A stretch of DNA of 64,000 nucleotides from Pantoea sp. Ap-967 (GCF_011752565.1 NZ_VWXK01000034.1:1-64000), one strand, 5' to 3'. Shown: positions 32,434 through 41,409, numbered from the stretch's first letter. The notes: generated by a model not told the origin, from the sequence alone. Program-made: numbers and translations.

Positions 32434-33840
32434 ATGCTGCGATACCTGGCGACCCTGCTGCTGATGCTTGGGCTGATGACCGTCGGTCCGGCCTTTGCAC
32501 GCCTGCCAGGGCCGCAACAGGCCATGCCGGCGAGCAAGGCCCGTGACCTGGAGCAGATCCGCAGCAGCAAGGTGCTGCGGGTGCTGGTCAACCAGAGCCG
32601 CAACAGCTCCGGGGAGATCAAGGGGGAGCCGGTGGGCATCGAGTACTACCGCCTGCGTGGCCTCGAACACTACCTCAACGCCCGCGCCGGTGACGGCCAG
32701 CAGATCCGCCTGAAGATCATTCCACGGGCCAAGGAACAGTTGCTTGGTGCCCTGCAGCGTGGGGAGGGCGACCTGGCCGCGCCCGGCGAATTGCTCGACC
32801 CGGCCGTGGTGGGTGCGGTCAGCAGCAGCGCGCCGGTGCTGGACCGGGTGCCGTTGCTGCTGGTGGGGCAAAAGGGCGGGCGCAGCTATACCCGGGTCGA
32901 GCAGCTGTCTGGGCGCACCATCGCCTTGACCAGCGCCAGTGCTGCGGGCGCGGTGATCCAGCAGATCAACCAGCAACTGGCGTTGCGCAAGCGCCCGCCC
33001 ATCAAGATCGAGTGGGTCGATGCCACCCTGGCGGTGGAGGATGTGCTGGAGATGGTGCAGGCCGGCATCTACCCACTGACCGTGGTGGAGCGGCCGATTG
33101 CCCAGCGCTGGGCCCGGGTGATGCCCAAGCTGCGCCTGGACACCCGCCTGCAACTGGGCCAGCCGCAGGCCATGCGCTGGTATGTGCGGCGTGATGCGAC
33201 GATGCTGCTGGCCACGGTCGACCGTTTCCTGCAGGGCTACCGGCCCCCGGAGAACCAGGATGCCGCCTTCGAGCGTATCTACCGGCGCCAGTACCGCGTG
33301 CACAACCCGTTGGCGCACAAGGACCGCCAGCGCCTGAGTTTGCTGCGCCCGGTGCTGCAAAAGCATGGCGCGGCGCAGCAGATCGACTGGCTCAACCTGG
33401 CGGCGCTGGCGTTCAAGGAGTCCACCCTGGACCCTGCAGCGCGCGGCAGTGGCGGCGCCCACGGCCTGATGCAGATCACCCCGTCGGCGGCGCAGCGGGT
33501 TGGGGTGAGCAACACCGCCACGGTCGAGGGCAATGTCCAGGCCAGCGCACGTTATCTGGCGCTGATTCGCCGCAAGTTCTTCTCCAGCCCGCAGATCAAC
33601 GAGCGTGAGCGCATGGCGTTCGTGCTGGCCGCCTACAACCTTGGCCCGGAGCGGGTGCAGGCCATCCGCGCCGAGGCTCGCAAGCGCGGCCTCAACGGCA
33701 ACCAGTGGTTCTTCCAGACCGAGCGGGTGGCCATGGAGCAGGTCGGCATGGGGCCGGTCAATTTCGTCAACAGCGTCAACAAGTACTTTTTGGCGTTCAA
33801 CCGTGAACGCACGGCACTGGAGCGTGTGGCCAAACGCTGA
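32434..33840 (+). CDS. MltF-like membrane-bound lytic transglycosylase
   Basis: A 468-residue envelope protein. A signal peptide (ATLLLMLGLMTVGPAFA) opens it. Residues about 45-270 form a periplasmic solute-binding (SBP_bac_3) domain, and 310-450 an SLT transglycosylase with catalytic Glu329 in AFKEST and the HGLMQITP and AAYNLG motifs. It cleaves peptidoglycan glycan strands. Pseudomonads usually have a canonical mltF elsewhere, so this is probably a paralogue. The ATG at 32434 gives a proper signal; an ATG 36 bases earlier is possible. Confidence 0.85.
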   Translation: MLRYLATLLLMLGLMTVGPAFARLPGPQQAMPASKARDLEQIRSSKVLRVLVNQSRNSSGEIKGEPVGIEYYRLRGLEHYLNARAGDGQQIRLKIIPRAKEQLLGALQRGEGDLAAPGELLDPAVVGAVSSSAPVLDRVPLLLVGQKGGRSYTRVEQLSGRTIALTSASAAGAVIQQINQQLALRKRPPIKIEWVDATLAVEDVLEMVQAGIYPLTVVERPIAQRWARVMPKLRLDTRLQLGQPQAMRWYVRRDATMLLATVDRFLQGYRPPENQDAAFERIYRRQYRVHNPLAHKDRQRLSLLRPVLQKHGAAQQIDWLNLAALAFKESTLDPAARGSGGAHGLMQITPSAAQRVGVSNTATVEGNVQASARYLALIRRKFFSSPQINERERMAFVLAAYNLGPERVQAIRAEARKRGLNGNQWFFQTERVAMEQVGMGPVNFVNSVNKYFLAFNRERTALERVAKR

Positions 33841-33953
33841 CAAATCGATTTTGTCGATTGTTATGTTGGGTTTTTTGCGATTTTCATATCTATCAGATTG
33901 ATTATGATGGCGCCCATCCCAACACAACTTCTCAGTTTCAAGGACGCTTCCCC

Positions 33954-34388
33954 ATGAACAACGCAATCTCCAACATCCTTTCCACCCGCGCCGGCAGCGG
34001 CCTCAGCGTGATACGTATCCTGGTGGGCGTGATCTTCATGGCCCACGGTGCCCAGAAGCTCTTTGGCCTATTCGGCGGCTACGGCCTGGAAGGCACCGGC
34101 CAGTGGATGGAAAGCATCGGCCTGGCACCGGGCTACCTGATGGCGCTGTTGTCCGGCAGCGCCGAGTTCTTCGGCGGCCTGGCCCTGGTGATCGGCCTGC
34201 TGGCCCGCCCGGCGGCCCTGGCATTGAGCGTGACGCTGGTGGTTGCGATCTTCTCGGTGCACATCCATAACGGCCTGTTCATGTCCAACAATGGCTATGA
34301 GTTCGCCCTGGCCCTGCTGGCGGGCACCGTCGCGGTGATGATCGAAGGCGCCGGGCGCTTCTCCCTCGACCGCTTGATCGCTCGCTGA
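33954..34388 (+). CDS. DoxX-family membrane protein
   Basis: A 144-residue four-helix inner-membrane protein. The DoxX pattern is clear: RILVGVIFMAHGAQKLFG at the start, GSAEFFGGLALVIGLLARPAA in the middle and a HIHNGLFMSNNGYEFALALL near the end. Such proteins are linked to redox and thiosulfate or quinone metabolism, but roles vary and none can be fixed here. AAGGA precedes the ATG. A hairpin repeat follows. Confidence 0.88.
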   Translation: MNNAISNILSTRAGSGLSVIRILVGVIFMAHGAQKLFGLFGGYGLEGTGQWMESIGLAPGYLMALLSGSAEFFGGLALVIGLLARPAALALSVTLVVAIFSVHIHNGLFMSNNGYEFALALLAGTVAVMIEGAGRFSLDRLIAR

Positions 34389-34396
34389 GCAGCAAC

Positions 34397-34471
34397 AAGC
34401 TGCACGTCGCAAGCTGCAAGCCTCAAGCCGATCACTTTCAGCTTGGGGCTTGCAGCTTGCGGCGTGTCGCT
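34397..34471. repeat. Imperfect 31-nt inverted repeat (GCAAGCTGCAAGC type)
   Basis: Arms AGCTGCACGTCGCAAGCTGC... (34399) and ...GCAGCTTGCGGCGTGTCGCT (to 34471) pair with few mismatches around about a dozen bases. It belongs to a different repeat type from the REPs elsewhere in the window. Confidence 0.75.
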
Positions 34472-34619
34472 CTAGCATACCGCCTGCGCCGATTTAAACA
34501 GCTACTTGCGGGGCGCGGGACGGCTCCGATCGTGTGCCCTCCGAAATACCGCTAAAGCGCTGGTTCGGTGACGCCTCCCACCGCTGCCCAGCGGGATTCG
34601 CGAGGCGGAGAAAACCTCC

Positions 34620-34928
34620 ATGAGTTGCCCACGTACCAGTGTCTGCTTGAGCCCATTGCCTGCCAGCCAGGCCTCCCGCACACCGCGCATCCTGCTCGGT
34701 GGCCAGCATCAGCCCACGCTCCTGCGCCATCTTGAAGGCTTGTCGCGCCGCAAAGGCCAGGCCCGCGCCTTTCTGATCCAGTTCGCCGAAGCCGGCTGCC
34801 ACCTTGAACCCTACGCCAATGACCGTTTCGACCTGGCCGTCATCCAGGCGCCCGCGCGGGAAGATGCGGCGCGGGTGATTGGCCAGCTGACCCGCATCGC
34901 ACGCCAGGGCCTGATTACCCGACGCTGA
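34620..34928 (+). CDS. Small conserved hypothetical protein upstream of greB
   Basis: Up to 102 residues. The C-terminal two thirds (RILLGGQHQPTLLRHLEGL ... AYANDRFDL-like region ... ARQGLITRR) look like a real, basic soluble protein; the first 20 residues (SCPRTSVCLSPLPASQ) are of poor quality, so the true start could be internal. GGAG lies 9 bases before the ATG at 34620. It ends 11 bases before greB and is probably co-transcribed. I cannot assign a function. Confidence 0.55.
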   Translation: MSCPRTSVCLSPLPASQASRTPRILLGGQHQPTLLRHLEGLSRRKGQARAFLIQFAEAGCHLEPYANDRFDLAVIQAPAREDAARVIGQLTRIARQGLITRR

Positions 34929-34939
34929 GGAGCGCGCCG

Positions 34940-35413
34940 TTGAGCACCAACATCATCACCCAGGAAGGCCACGAAGCCCTGAAGAAGGAGCTGGACCACC
35001 TGTGGCGGGTGTACCGCCCGGAAATTACCCAGAAGGTCACCTGGGCCGCGTCGCTGGGCGACCGCAGTGAGAACGCCGACTACCAGTACAACAAGAAGTT
35101 GCTGCGCGAGATCGACCGCCGGGTCCGCTACCTGCGCAAGCGCCTTGAGGACGTGAAGGTGGTGGCCTATTTGCCGCAACAGGAAGGCAAGGTGTTTTTC
35201 GGGGCCTGGGTCGAGATCGAGAATGACGAGGGCGAGACGTTGAAGTTTCGCATCGTCGGGTATGACGAGATCTATGGGCGTAACGACTACATCTCGATCG
35301 ACTCGCCCATGGCGCGGGCCTTGCTCAAGAAAGAAGAGGGCGACGAGGTGCTGGTGCGCACACCGACCGGGGAAGCGACCTGGTACGTGAACAGCATTCA
35401 TTATGGCCAGTGA
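34940..35413 (+). CDS. greB: Transcription elongation factor GreB
   Basis: A 157-residue factor: N-terminal coiled coil (ITQEGHEALKKELDHLW ... DRSENADYQYNKKLLREID) with the acidic tip that enters the RNA polymerase secondary channel, and a C-terminal FKBP-like domain. It restarts backtracked polymerase by stimulating transcript cleavage. The Asp-Arg-Ser-Glu-Asn-Ala-Asp tip is intact. The start codon is TTG at 34940, with GAGGAG eight bases ahead, which may limit its level. Confidence 0.95.
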   Translation: MSTNIITQEGHEALKKELDHLWRVYRPEITQKVTWAASLGDRSENADYQYNKKLLREIDRRVRYLRKRLEDVKVVAYLPQQEGKVFFGAWVEIENDEGETLKFRIVGYDEIYGRNDYISIDSPMARALLKKEEGDEVLVRTPTGEATWYVNSIHYGQ

Positions 35414-35432
35414 GTGTGTGTTGCCAGTGCCG

Positions 35433-35760
35433 GCCTCTTCGCGATACTAGGCCTACAGGAAATTGCGTTCCCGCCGTTGACGGTGAGCTGAATACCTGGG
35501 GCCGCTGCGCGCCCCATCGCGAGCTACGCTCGCTCCTACCAGGTCGGCGCGGCCTATGTCGGTAACCTCAACTCCGGGCCTCTTGGCGACACTATGCCCA
35601 CAGGAAATCGCGTTCCCACCGTTGACGGTGAGCCCGGTAGGAGCGAGCGCAGCTCGCGATGGGCTGTAAAGCAGCCCCGGCGTGATGAGCCGCGAAGCTG
35701 AAAGCCTGGGCCGCTGCGCGCCCCATCGCGAGCTACGCTCGCGCCTACCAGGTCGGCGCA
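35433..35760. repeat. Duplicated repeat module with REPs
   Basis: Two diverged copies of a 55-base direct repeat (35433-35488 and 35578-35632, sharing GTTGACGGTGAG) are each followed by a CGCGCCCCATCGCGAGCTAC REP and AGGTCGGCG. Between them in the second unit is an inverted GGTAGGAGCGAGCGCAGCTC copy. The gap 35414-35765 holds no gene. Confidence 0.8.
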
Positions 35761-35765
35761 AACCC

Positions 35766-38273
35766 TCAACTTTCGCGCAACACCGCCAACGGGCTGGCAT
35801 TCAACGCCCGCCGGGTGCCCAGCACCCCAGCCCCGCCCACCAGCAGCGCACCCACCAGCGGCAATACCAGCAACCACGGGTGCGGGCTCCACTGCAGGTC
35901 GAAGCCATAGCGGTACAACACCAGGGTAATCAGCTCGCAGCCCAATGCCGCCAACGCGCCACTGGCAGCTCCCAGCAAGCCGAACTCGATCCGCCGCGCC
36001 CGCACCAGCAAGGGCCGCGCCGCGCCCAAGGCGCGCAACAGGGCGCCTTGGCGAATGCGCTCATCCAGCGTTGCCTGCAAGCCGGCAAACAACACCGCAA
36101 GCCCCGCTGCCAACACGAACAGCAGCACGTACTCCACCGCCAGGGTGACCTGGGCGAGGATGCTGCGCAACTGGTCGAGCAGGGCATCCACCTGCAGGAT
36201 GGTCACGGCCGGGAACGCCCTGGACAGCGCCACCACATCAAGGTCATGGCCCGGCGCCAGGTAGAAGCTGGTCAGGTAGGTGGTCGGCAACCCCTGCAGG
36301 GTGCCGGGTTGGAAGATCATGTAGAAATTCGGCTGGAAGCTGTCCCAGTGCACGCTGCGCAGGCTGCTGACCTTGGCCTGGCGCTGCTCGCCACCGATGT
36401 CGAAGGTCAGCAGGTCGCCCAGTTGCAGCTTAAGGCTGTCGGCCAGTTGCGCCTCCACCGAAACGCCGGGAATGTCCTCGGCCCCCGGCAGTGCCTGCCA
36501 CCAGCTGCCGGCAGTGATGCTGTTGCCCTCGGGCAGGTCGGCGGCCCAGGTCAGGCTCAGGTCGCGCTGCACCGCACGTTCGCCTGCCGAATCCTTGCTC
36601 ACCAACTGCTGCACGGGTTCGCCGTTGATCTGCGTCAGCCGGCCGGGTGTAACGGGATACAGCGGCGCCGAACTGGCATTCACCTCGCGCAGGTGCTGGG
36701 CGAAGGGTTCGCGGTCATCGGGCAGGATGTTCAGGGCGAAGTGGTTGGGCGCGTCCTTGGGCAACTGTGCCTGCCAGGTGTCGAGCAGTTCTGCGCGCAG
36801 CAAGGCGACCAGGGCCATGGCCAGCAGGATCAGGCCGAACGCCAGGGCTTGCCCGGCGGCGGCGGTGGGATGGCGCAGCAGTTGGCCGAGGCCCAGGCGC
36901 CAGGTGAGCGGCGCGCCGGCCAGCGCCTTGCGCAGGCTCTGCAGGCCAAGCAGCAGCAGGCCACCGAGCACCAGCGCAGCCACCAGGCCGCCGCCGAGCA
37001 GGGCGAACGTCAGCAGCAGGTCCAGGCTCAGGCGCCACATGATCAGGCCCAGGGCAAACAGGGCGGCGCCATACACCAGCCAACTGCTCGGTGGCACCGG
37101 CAGCAGGTCGCGGCGCAGTACCCGCAGCGGCGGCACTTGGCCCAAGGCGGCCAGCGGCGGCAAGGCGAAACCGGCCAGGGCGACCAGCCCGGTGGCCATT
37201 CCGGCCAGCGCAGGGAGCAGGCCGCCGGCGGGTACTTCGCTGGGCAGTAACCCTTGCAGCAGGCGGAACAGGCCCAGTTGCGCCAACCAGCCAAGCAGGG
37301 CGCCCGCCACGGCGGCGACCACGCCGAGCATGGCCAGCTGCAGGCAGTACAGGCCCAGTGCCTGGTGCCGTGACAGGCCCAGGCAGCGCAGCAGGGCACT
37401 GGCATCCAGGCGGCGCGCGGCGTAACGGCTGGCCGACAGGGCCACCGCCACCCCGGCCAGCAGTACGGCCACCAGGCTTGCCATGTTCAGGTAACGCTCG
37501 GCCTTGCCCAGGGCACCGCCGATCTGCCGGTTGCCGTCGCGGGTGTCGAGCAGGCGCTGGTTGGCCGCAAGCTTGCCCTCCAGGCCCTGGCGGTAGCGGG
37601 TAAGCGGCTGGGCATCGCCACGCCACAGGTCGCGGTAGCTGACCCGGCTGCCGGGCTGGATGACACCGGTGGCGGGCAGGTCGGCCAGGTTCATCATCAC
37701 CCGGGGGGTCAGGCTGTAGAAGTTGTTGGCGCGGTCGGGCTCGTAGGTCAGTACGCGGCTCATGCGCAGGGTTTTCATGCCGACGTCGATGTTGTCGCCA
37801 ACCTTCAGGCCAAGGGCGGCCAGCAGGCGGGGCTCGACCCAGGCTTCCCCCGGCGCCGGGCCACCGCCGGGCGTTTCCTGCCCATACGGGGCAGGGGCGC
37901 TGCGCACCTGGCCGCGCAACGGGTAGGCGCTGTCGGCGGCCTTGATGCTCGACAGCTGGATGCCGCTGTCACCGCCTACCACGCTGGTGAATTCCACCAC
38001 CTGGGCATGGCGCAGGCCCAGGGCCAGGCCTGCACTGACCTGCTCGTCGCGGGCGGGCGCGCTACCTTGCAGTACCAGGTCGGCCCCCAGGAACTCGCTG
38101 GCGCGCAGCTGCATGGCGCCATTGAGGCGGGCGCCGAAGTAGCCGATGGCGGTGCTGGCGGCAACCGCCACCAGCAGCGCGAAGAACAGCACGCGCACTT
38201 CGCTGGCGCGGATGTCGCGCAGCAGCTGGCGCAGCGCCAGGCCGCACAGGCGGGACAGCGGCATGTGGGTCAT
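35766..38273 (-). CDS. ybbP: ABC transporter permease YbbP-like (FtsX/MacB superfamily)
   Basis: An 835-residue protein with about ten helices: one near 25-45, a cluster at 250-480 and a final FtsX domain at 710-830 (VEYVLLFVLAAGLAVLFAGL). Large periplasmic regions separate them. FtsX-like permeases of this build usually act mechanically on lipids or lipoproteins in the periplasm rather than importing solutes. Its start overlaps the stop of the ATPase gene as TGATG, so the two are translated together. The family substrate is not established. Confidence 0.88.
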   Translation of the reverse strand: MTHMPLSRLCGLALRQLLRDIRASEVRVLFFALLVAVAASTAIGYFGARLNGAMQLRASEFLGADLVLQGSAPARDEQVSAGLALGLRHAQVVEFTSVVGGDSGIQLSSIKAADSAYPLRGQVRSAPAPYGQETPGGGPAPGEAWVEPRLLAALGLKVGDNIDVGMKTLRMSRVLTYEPDRANNFYSLTPRVMMNLADLPATGVIQPGSRVSYRDLWRGDAQPLTRYRQGLEGKLAANQRLLDTRDGNRQIGGALGKAERYLNMASLVAVLLAGVAVALSASRYAARRLDASALLRCLGLSRHQALGLYCLQLAMLGVVAAVAGALLGWLAQLGLFRLLQGLLPSEVPAGGLLPALAGMATGLVALAGFALPPLAALGQVPPLRVLRRDLLPVPPSSWLVYGAALFALGLIMWRLSLDLLLTFALLGGGLVAALVLGGLLLLGLQSLRKALAGAPLTWRLGLGQLLRHPTAAAGQALAFGLILLAMALVALLRAELLDTWQAQLPKDAPNHFALNILPDDREPFAQHLREVNASSAPLYPVTPGRLTQINGEPVQQLVSKDSAGERAVQRDLSLTWAADLPEGNSITAGSWWQALPGAEDIPGVSVEAQLADSLKLQLGDLLTFDIGGEQRQAKVSSLRSVHWDSFQPNFYMIFQPGTLQGLPTTYLTSFYLAPGHDLDVVALSRAFPAVTILQVDALLDQLRSILAQVTLAVEYVLLFVLAAGLAVLFAGLQATLDERIRQGALLRALGAARPLLVRARRIEFGLLGAASGALAALGCELITLVLYRYGFDLQWSPHPWLLVLPLVGALLVGGAGVLGTRRALNASPLAVLRES

Positions 38274-38956
38274 CAGGCCTCCACCGGCGCCACCAGGCGC
38301 CCTGCGTCCAGGCGGATGTGCCGGCGGCAGCGCCGGGCCAGGCGTTCGTCGTGGGTGACCAGCACCAGGGTGGTGCCGCGCTCCTTGTTCAGCTCGAACA
38401 ACAGGTCGCTGATGCGTTCGCCGGTGTGGCTGTCGAGGTTGCCGGTGGGTTCGTCGGCGAACAGCACCGCCGGTTGTGCGGCAAAGGCGCGGGCAATGGC
38501 CACCCGCTGCTGCTCGCCGCCGGACAACTGGCGCGGCGTGTGGGCCAGGCGCTTGCCGAGGCCCACGCGCTCCAGCAGGGTGCGGGCCTGCTCACGGGCG
38601 TCGCGGCGGCCATCGAGCTCCAGCGGCAGCATCACGTTTTCCAGGGCATTGAGGCTGTCGAGCAACTGAAATGACTGGAATACGAAACCCACATGCTCGG
38701 CGCGCACCCGCGCCCGTTGGTCCTCGTCCAGCGGGCCGAGGTCGTGCCCGGCCAGGATCACCTGGCCGGCGCTGGGCCGGTCGAGGCCGGCAAGCAGGCC
38801 GAGCAGGGTCGACTTGCCCGAGCCCGAGGCGCCGACGATGGCCAGGCTGTCGCCCTGGGCCAGGTCGAGGGAAAGGGCGTGCAGGATGGTCAGGTCACCT
38901 TCCGCGCTGGGGACCACTTTGCTAAGGTTCTGCGCAACGAGAATGCTGGGGCCCAT
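38273..38956 (-). CDS. ybbA: ABC transporter ATP-binding protein YbbA-like (LolD/MacB type)
   Basis: A 227-residue ABC ATPase. Walker A is GASGSGKST, the signature is LSGGEQQRVAIARA, Walker B AVLFADEPTG and the switch His lies in VLVTHDERLA. These are the marks of the LolD/MacB group that partner FtsX-like permeases such as the next gene. The ATG at 38956 is only 10 bases from the divergent tesA start, so each gene's promoter must reach into the other. Confidence 0.93.
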   Translation of the reverse strand: MGPSILVAQNLSKVVPSAEGDLTILHALSLDLAQGDSLAIVGASGSGKSTLLGLLAGLDRPSAGQVILAGHDLGPLDEDQRARVRAEHVGFVFQSFQLLDSLNALENVMLPLELDGRRDAREQARTLLERVGLGKRLAHTPRQLSGGEQQRVAIARAFAAQPAVLFADEPTGNLDSHTGERISDLLFELNKERGTTLVLVTHDERLARRCRRHIRLDAGRLVAPVEA

Positions 38957-38966
38957 GGAGAATCCG

Positions 38967-39572
38967 ATGCGAGTGTGGTGGTTGAGTGCCGGCCTGGCCC
39001 TGTATTGCCTGGCCCAGAGCGCGGCGGCGGGAACGTTGCTGGTTGTTGGCGATAGTATCAGCGCCGGTTTTGGCCTGGATAGCCGTCAGGGCTGGGTGTC
39101 ACTGTTGCAGACCCGGCTCAAGGACGAAGGTTTCGACGATCAGGTCGTCAATGCCTCGATCAGTGGTGACACCAGTGCAGGTGGCCAGGCCCGGCTGCCG
39201 GCGCTGCTTGCAGCGCACAAGCCGAGCCTGGTGGTGTTGGAGCTGGGCGGCAACGATGGGCTGCGCGGCCAGCCCCCCGCGCAATTGCAACAAAATCTTG
39301 CGTCGATGATCGAGAGTGCGCGCGGCGCCGGTGCCAAGGTGCTGCTGCTGGGCATGCACCTGCCGCCCAACTATGGGGTGCGCTACACCACTGCCTTTGC
39401 CCAGGTGTATGAACAGCTGGCAGCGGAAAAACAGGTGCCGTTGGTGCCGTTTTTCCTTGAGGGGGTAGGTGGTGTGCCAGCGCTGATGCAGGCCGATGGC
39501 ATCCACCCGGCCCAAGGTGCCCAGCAGCGCTTGTTGGAAAATGCCTGGCCGGCGATAAAACCCTTGCTGTGA
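38967..39572 (+). CDS. tesA: Periplasmic SGNH esterase/thioesterase TesA
   Basis: A 201-residue exported hydrolase. A signal peptide (LSAGLALYCLAQSAAA) precedes the block-I motif VVGDSISAGFGLD with nucleophile Ser; the block-III GGNDGLRG and the late DGIHPAQGAQ with catalytic Asp and His follow. It hydrolyses acyl-CoA and esters, like E. coli TesA and Pseudomonas arylesterases. GGAG precedes ATG 38967; longer frames lie antisense to ybbA. The ybbAP/tesA divergent layout is the same as in E. coli. Confidence 0.93.
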   Translation: MRVWWLSAGLALYCLAQSAAAGTLLVVGDSISAGFGLDSRQGWVSLLQTRLKDEGFDDQVVNASISGDTSAGGQARLPALLAAHKPSLVVLELGGNDGLRGQPPAQLQQNLASMIESARGAGAKVLLLGMHLPPNYGVRYTTAFAQVYEQLAAEKQVPLVPFFLEGVGGVPALMQADGIHPAQGAQQRLLENAWPAIKPLL

Positions 39573-39630
39573 CGCTTTAAACGGGGGCAGCTTTCGGCTA
39601 AGGTTGCGCCCCCCGTTTCGAGTGCCCCCG

Positions 39631-39912
39631 ATGCCGCGCCCTGCCTGGTCCTTGCATGCCTACCAATTGATCGAGCCCGATGAACAGCTCGACCTGTTCG
39701 CCTGCCAGGAAATTCGCGTTCACCTGGTCGCCCGTCAGCTCGAATTGGGCGTGCCGGTCGACCGTACCCTGTGTGGCGGCTTGTTGCCGGCGCAGCCGCG
39801 CTGGTCGGGGGTTGCGCGTGCCATCTACCGCGACGAGCGCCTGTGCGACCTGTGCCGGGCGATCCTCGATGCCCAGCGCCGCGGCATGCGGCCGGTCTGG
39901 CCGGAGCTGTAA
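39631..39912 (+). CDS. Small conserved hypothetical protein with Cys-x2-Cys
   Basis: A 93-residue protein I do not recognise. It begins MPRPAWSLHAYQLIEPDEQL, has FACQE near the middle, VDRTLCGG, and ends with DLCRAILD after RLC (an L-C-D-L-C pair). Four cysteines in this arrangement could bind a metal. No signal or membrane segment is seen. I chose ATG 39631 over the TTG at 39604, which adds a Pro-rich stretch. It lies 58 bases after tesA on the same strand. Confidence 0.6.
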   Translation: MPRPAWSLHAYQLIEPDEQLDLFACQEIRVHLVARQLELGVPVDRTLCGGLLPAQPRWSGVARAIYRDERLCDLCRAILDAQRRGMRPVWPEL

Positions 39913-40040
39913 CGCGCCTGGCGCGGAACTACGCTCACCTTTCATCATCTGAAACGCATGGAAACCGCCAATGCCTCCCGCTGGCAGCGAGGCGGGTGTA
40001 CAATCGTGCCTCTTGTCCCACCTTTCGAAGGATTTACCGG

Positions 40041-41018
40041 ATGTTGCCGCGCTTTCCCGCCGTCACCCGTTGCCTGACCCTGGCCGCCATGCTGGCAGCA
40101 GGCCCCGCCGTTGCGCTGGAGCTGCCGCTGCCCCCTCCTGGTGAAGACGTCGTCGGCCAGGTTCACACGATCAAGGCCAAGTACGAAGACACCTTCGCCG
40201 ACATCGGCACTGCCAACGACCTGGGCTACCTGGAAATGATCGCCGCCAACCCCGGCGTCGACCCCTGGTTGCCGGGCGCGGGCACCGAGATCATCCTGCC
40301 CACCCGCTACATCCTGCCACCGGGGCCGCGTGAAGGCGTGGTGATCAACCTGGCCGAGTACCGCCTGTACTACTACCCGAAAGGGCAGAACGTGGTGTAC
40401 ACCTTCCCGCTGGGCATTGGCCGTGAAGGTTGGGGTTCGCCCATCGCCAACACCAAGATCACCGCCAAGACGCCGAACCCCACCTGGACGCCGCCGGCTT
40501 CCATTCGCGCCGAGCACGCCGCCGATGGCGACATCCTCCCGGCCGTGGTGCCCGCGGGTCCCGACAACCCGCTGGGCCCGTTCAAGTTCACCCTGGGCGT
40601 GCCGGGCTACCTCATCCACGGGTCGAACAAGAAGTTCGGCATTGGCATGCGCACCAGCCATGGTTGCTTCCGCATGCTTAACAACAACGTGCTGGAGTTG
40701 TCGAAACTGGTGCCGGTCGGTACCCCGGTACGCATCATGAACGAGCCGTACAAGTTCGGTATCAGTGGCGGCAAGGTTTACCTGGAGGCGCATACGCCGC
40801 TGGACGACCAAGGCAACCCGTCGGTAGTCGATAAGCACACTGCCGTTATCAATGCCTTGCTCAAGCGTGAAGACCTCGCCAACAACCTGCGCATGAACTG
40901 GGACATGGTGCGTGACGTGGTGGCCGCCGAAGACGGCATGCCTGTGGAAATTGCCGTACCGGTCAATAATCCGGGTGCCGAAACTACCGTGTCGAGCATT
41001 CCTGCCGAACTGCAGTAA
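40041..41018 (+). CDS. L,D-transpeptidase (YkuD family)
   Basis: A 325-residue exported enzyme. After a signal peptide (LTLAAMLAAGPAVA) comes a LysM-like region (DTFADIGTANDLGYLEMIAANPGV is split by my line limit: see residues about 46-70) and then the YkuD domain at about 95-235. The catalytic signature is HGSNKKFG ... TSHGCFRM, with the nucleophile Cys in SHGC. Such enzymes link peptidoglycan to the C-terminal Lys of Braun-type lipoproteins. The next gene, convergent, encodes OprI, whose last residue is Lys; this suggests enzyme and substrate sit side by side. Confidence 0.9.
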   Translation: MLPRFPAVTRCLTLAAMLAAGPAVALELPLPPPGEDVVGQVHTIKAKYEDTFADIGTANDLGYLEMIAANPGVDPWLPGAGTEIILPTRYILPPGPREGVVINLAEYRLYYYPKGQNVVYTFPLGIGREGWGSPIANTKITAKTPNPTWTPPASIRAEHAADGDILPAVVPAGPDNPLGPFKFTLGVPGYLIHGSNKKFGIGMRTSHGCFRMLNNNVLELSKLVPVGTPVRIMNEPYKFGISGGKVYLEAHTPLDDQGNPSVVDKHTAVINALLKREDLANNLRMNWDMVRDVVAAEDGMPVEIAVPVNNPGAETTVSSIPAELQ

Positions 41019-41105
41019 GGCGTTCTGCGACACACCTGGAGCCCGCTCAGGCGAACCGCCTGGGCGGGCTTCGTCGTGTGTGGACCAAGGCTTTTCGGCA
41101 GGCAA

Positions 41106-41136
41106 TAAAAAAGCCGACCCACAAGTGGGTCGGCTC
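41106..41136 (-). terminator. Terminator of oprI
   Basis: AGCCGACCCA and TGGGTCGGCT form a 10-bp stem around CAAG. The A-run at 41107-41112 gives the T-tail on the minus strand, just after the oprI stop. Confidence 0.9.
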
Positions 41137-41157
41137 CATAACAATCCGGGAGGATTA

Positions 41158-41409
41158 TTACTTGCGGCTGGCTTTGTCCAGCATACGCAGAGCGCGCTCG
41201 TTGGCTTCGTCAGCAGTTTGCTGAGCCTTCTGAGCAGCGGCCAGAGCGTCGTCAGCCTTACGGTAGGCTTCGTCAGCACGGGCTTGAGCGCGAGCTGCTG
41301 CGTCTTCAGTCGCAGTCAGACGAGCTTCGGTTTCTTTGGATACGCTGCTGCAACCGGTAGCCAGAACTGCGGCCAGAGCCAGAGCAGAGAATTTCAGAAC
41401 GTTGTTCAT
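41158..41409 (-). CDS. oprI: Major outer-membrane lipoprotein OprI (Lpp homologue)
   Basis: An 83-residue lipoprotein. The signal LALAAVLATGC ends at Cys20, which is lipid-modified. The mature part is one long coiled coil of Ala-rich heptads (ARAQARADEAYRKADDALAA) and the final residue is Lys, the site joined to peptidoglycan in Lpp. It tethers the outer membrane to the wall. Its low content of rare codons and a good upstream promoter fit very high expression. The start at 41409 is preceded by AAGGGGAACAC. Confidence 0.97.
   Translation of the reverse strand: MNNVLKFSALALAAVLATGCSSVSKETEARLTATEDAAARAQARADEAYRKADDALAAAQKAQQTADEANERALRMLDKASRK

Noticed and set aside
34494..34802. 102-codon minus-strand frame opposite the gene before greB
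   Set aside because: Overlaps the better-placed plus-strand gene that is coupled to greB, and no ribosome site was seen; it remains possible that part of it is a recurring Pseudomonas sequence.
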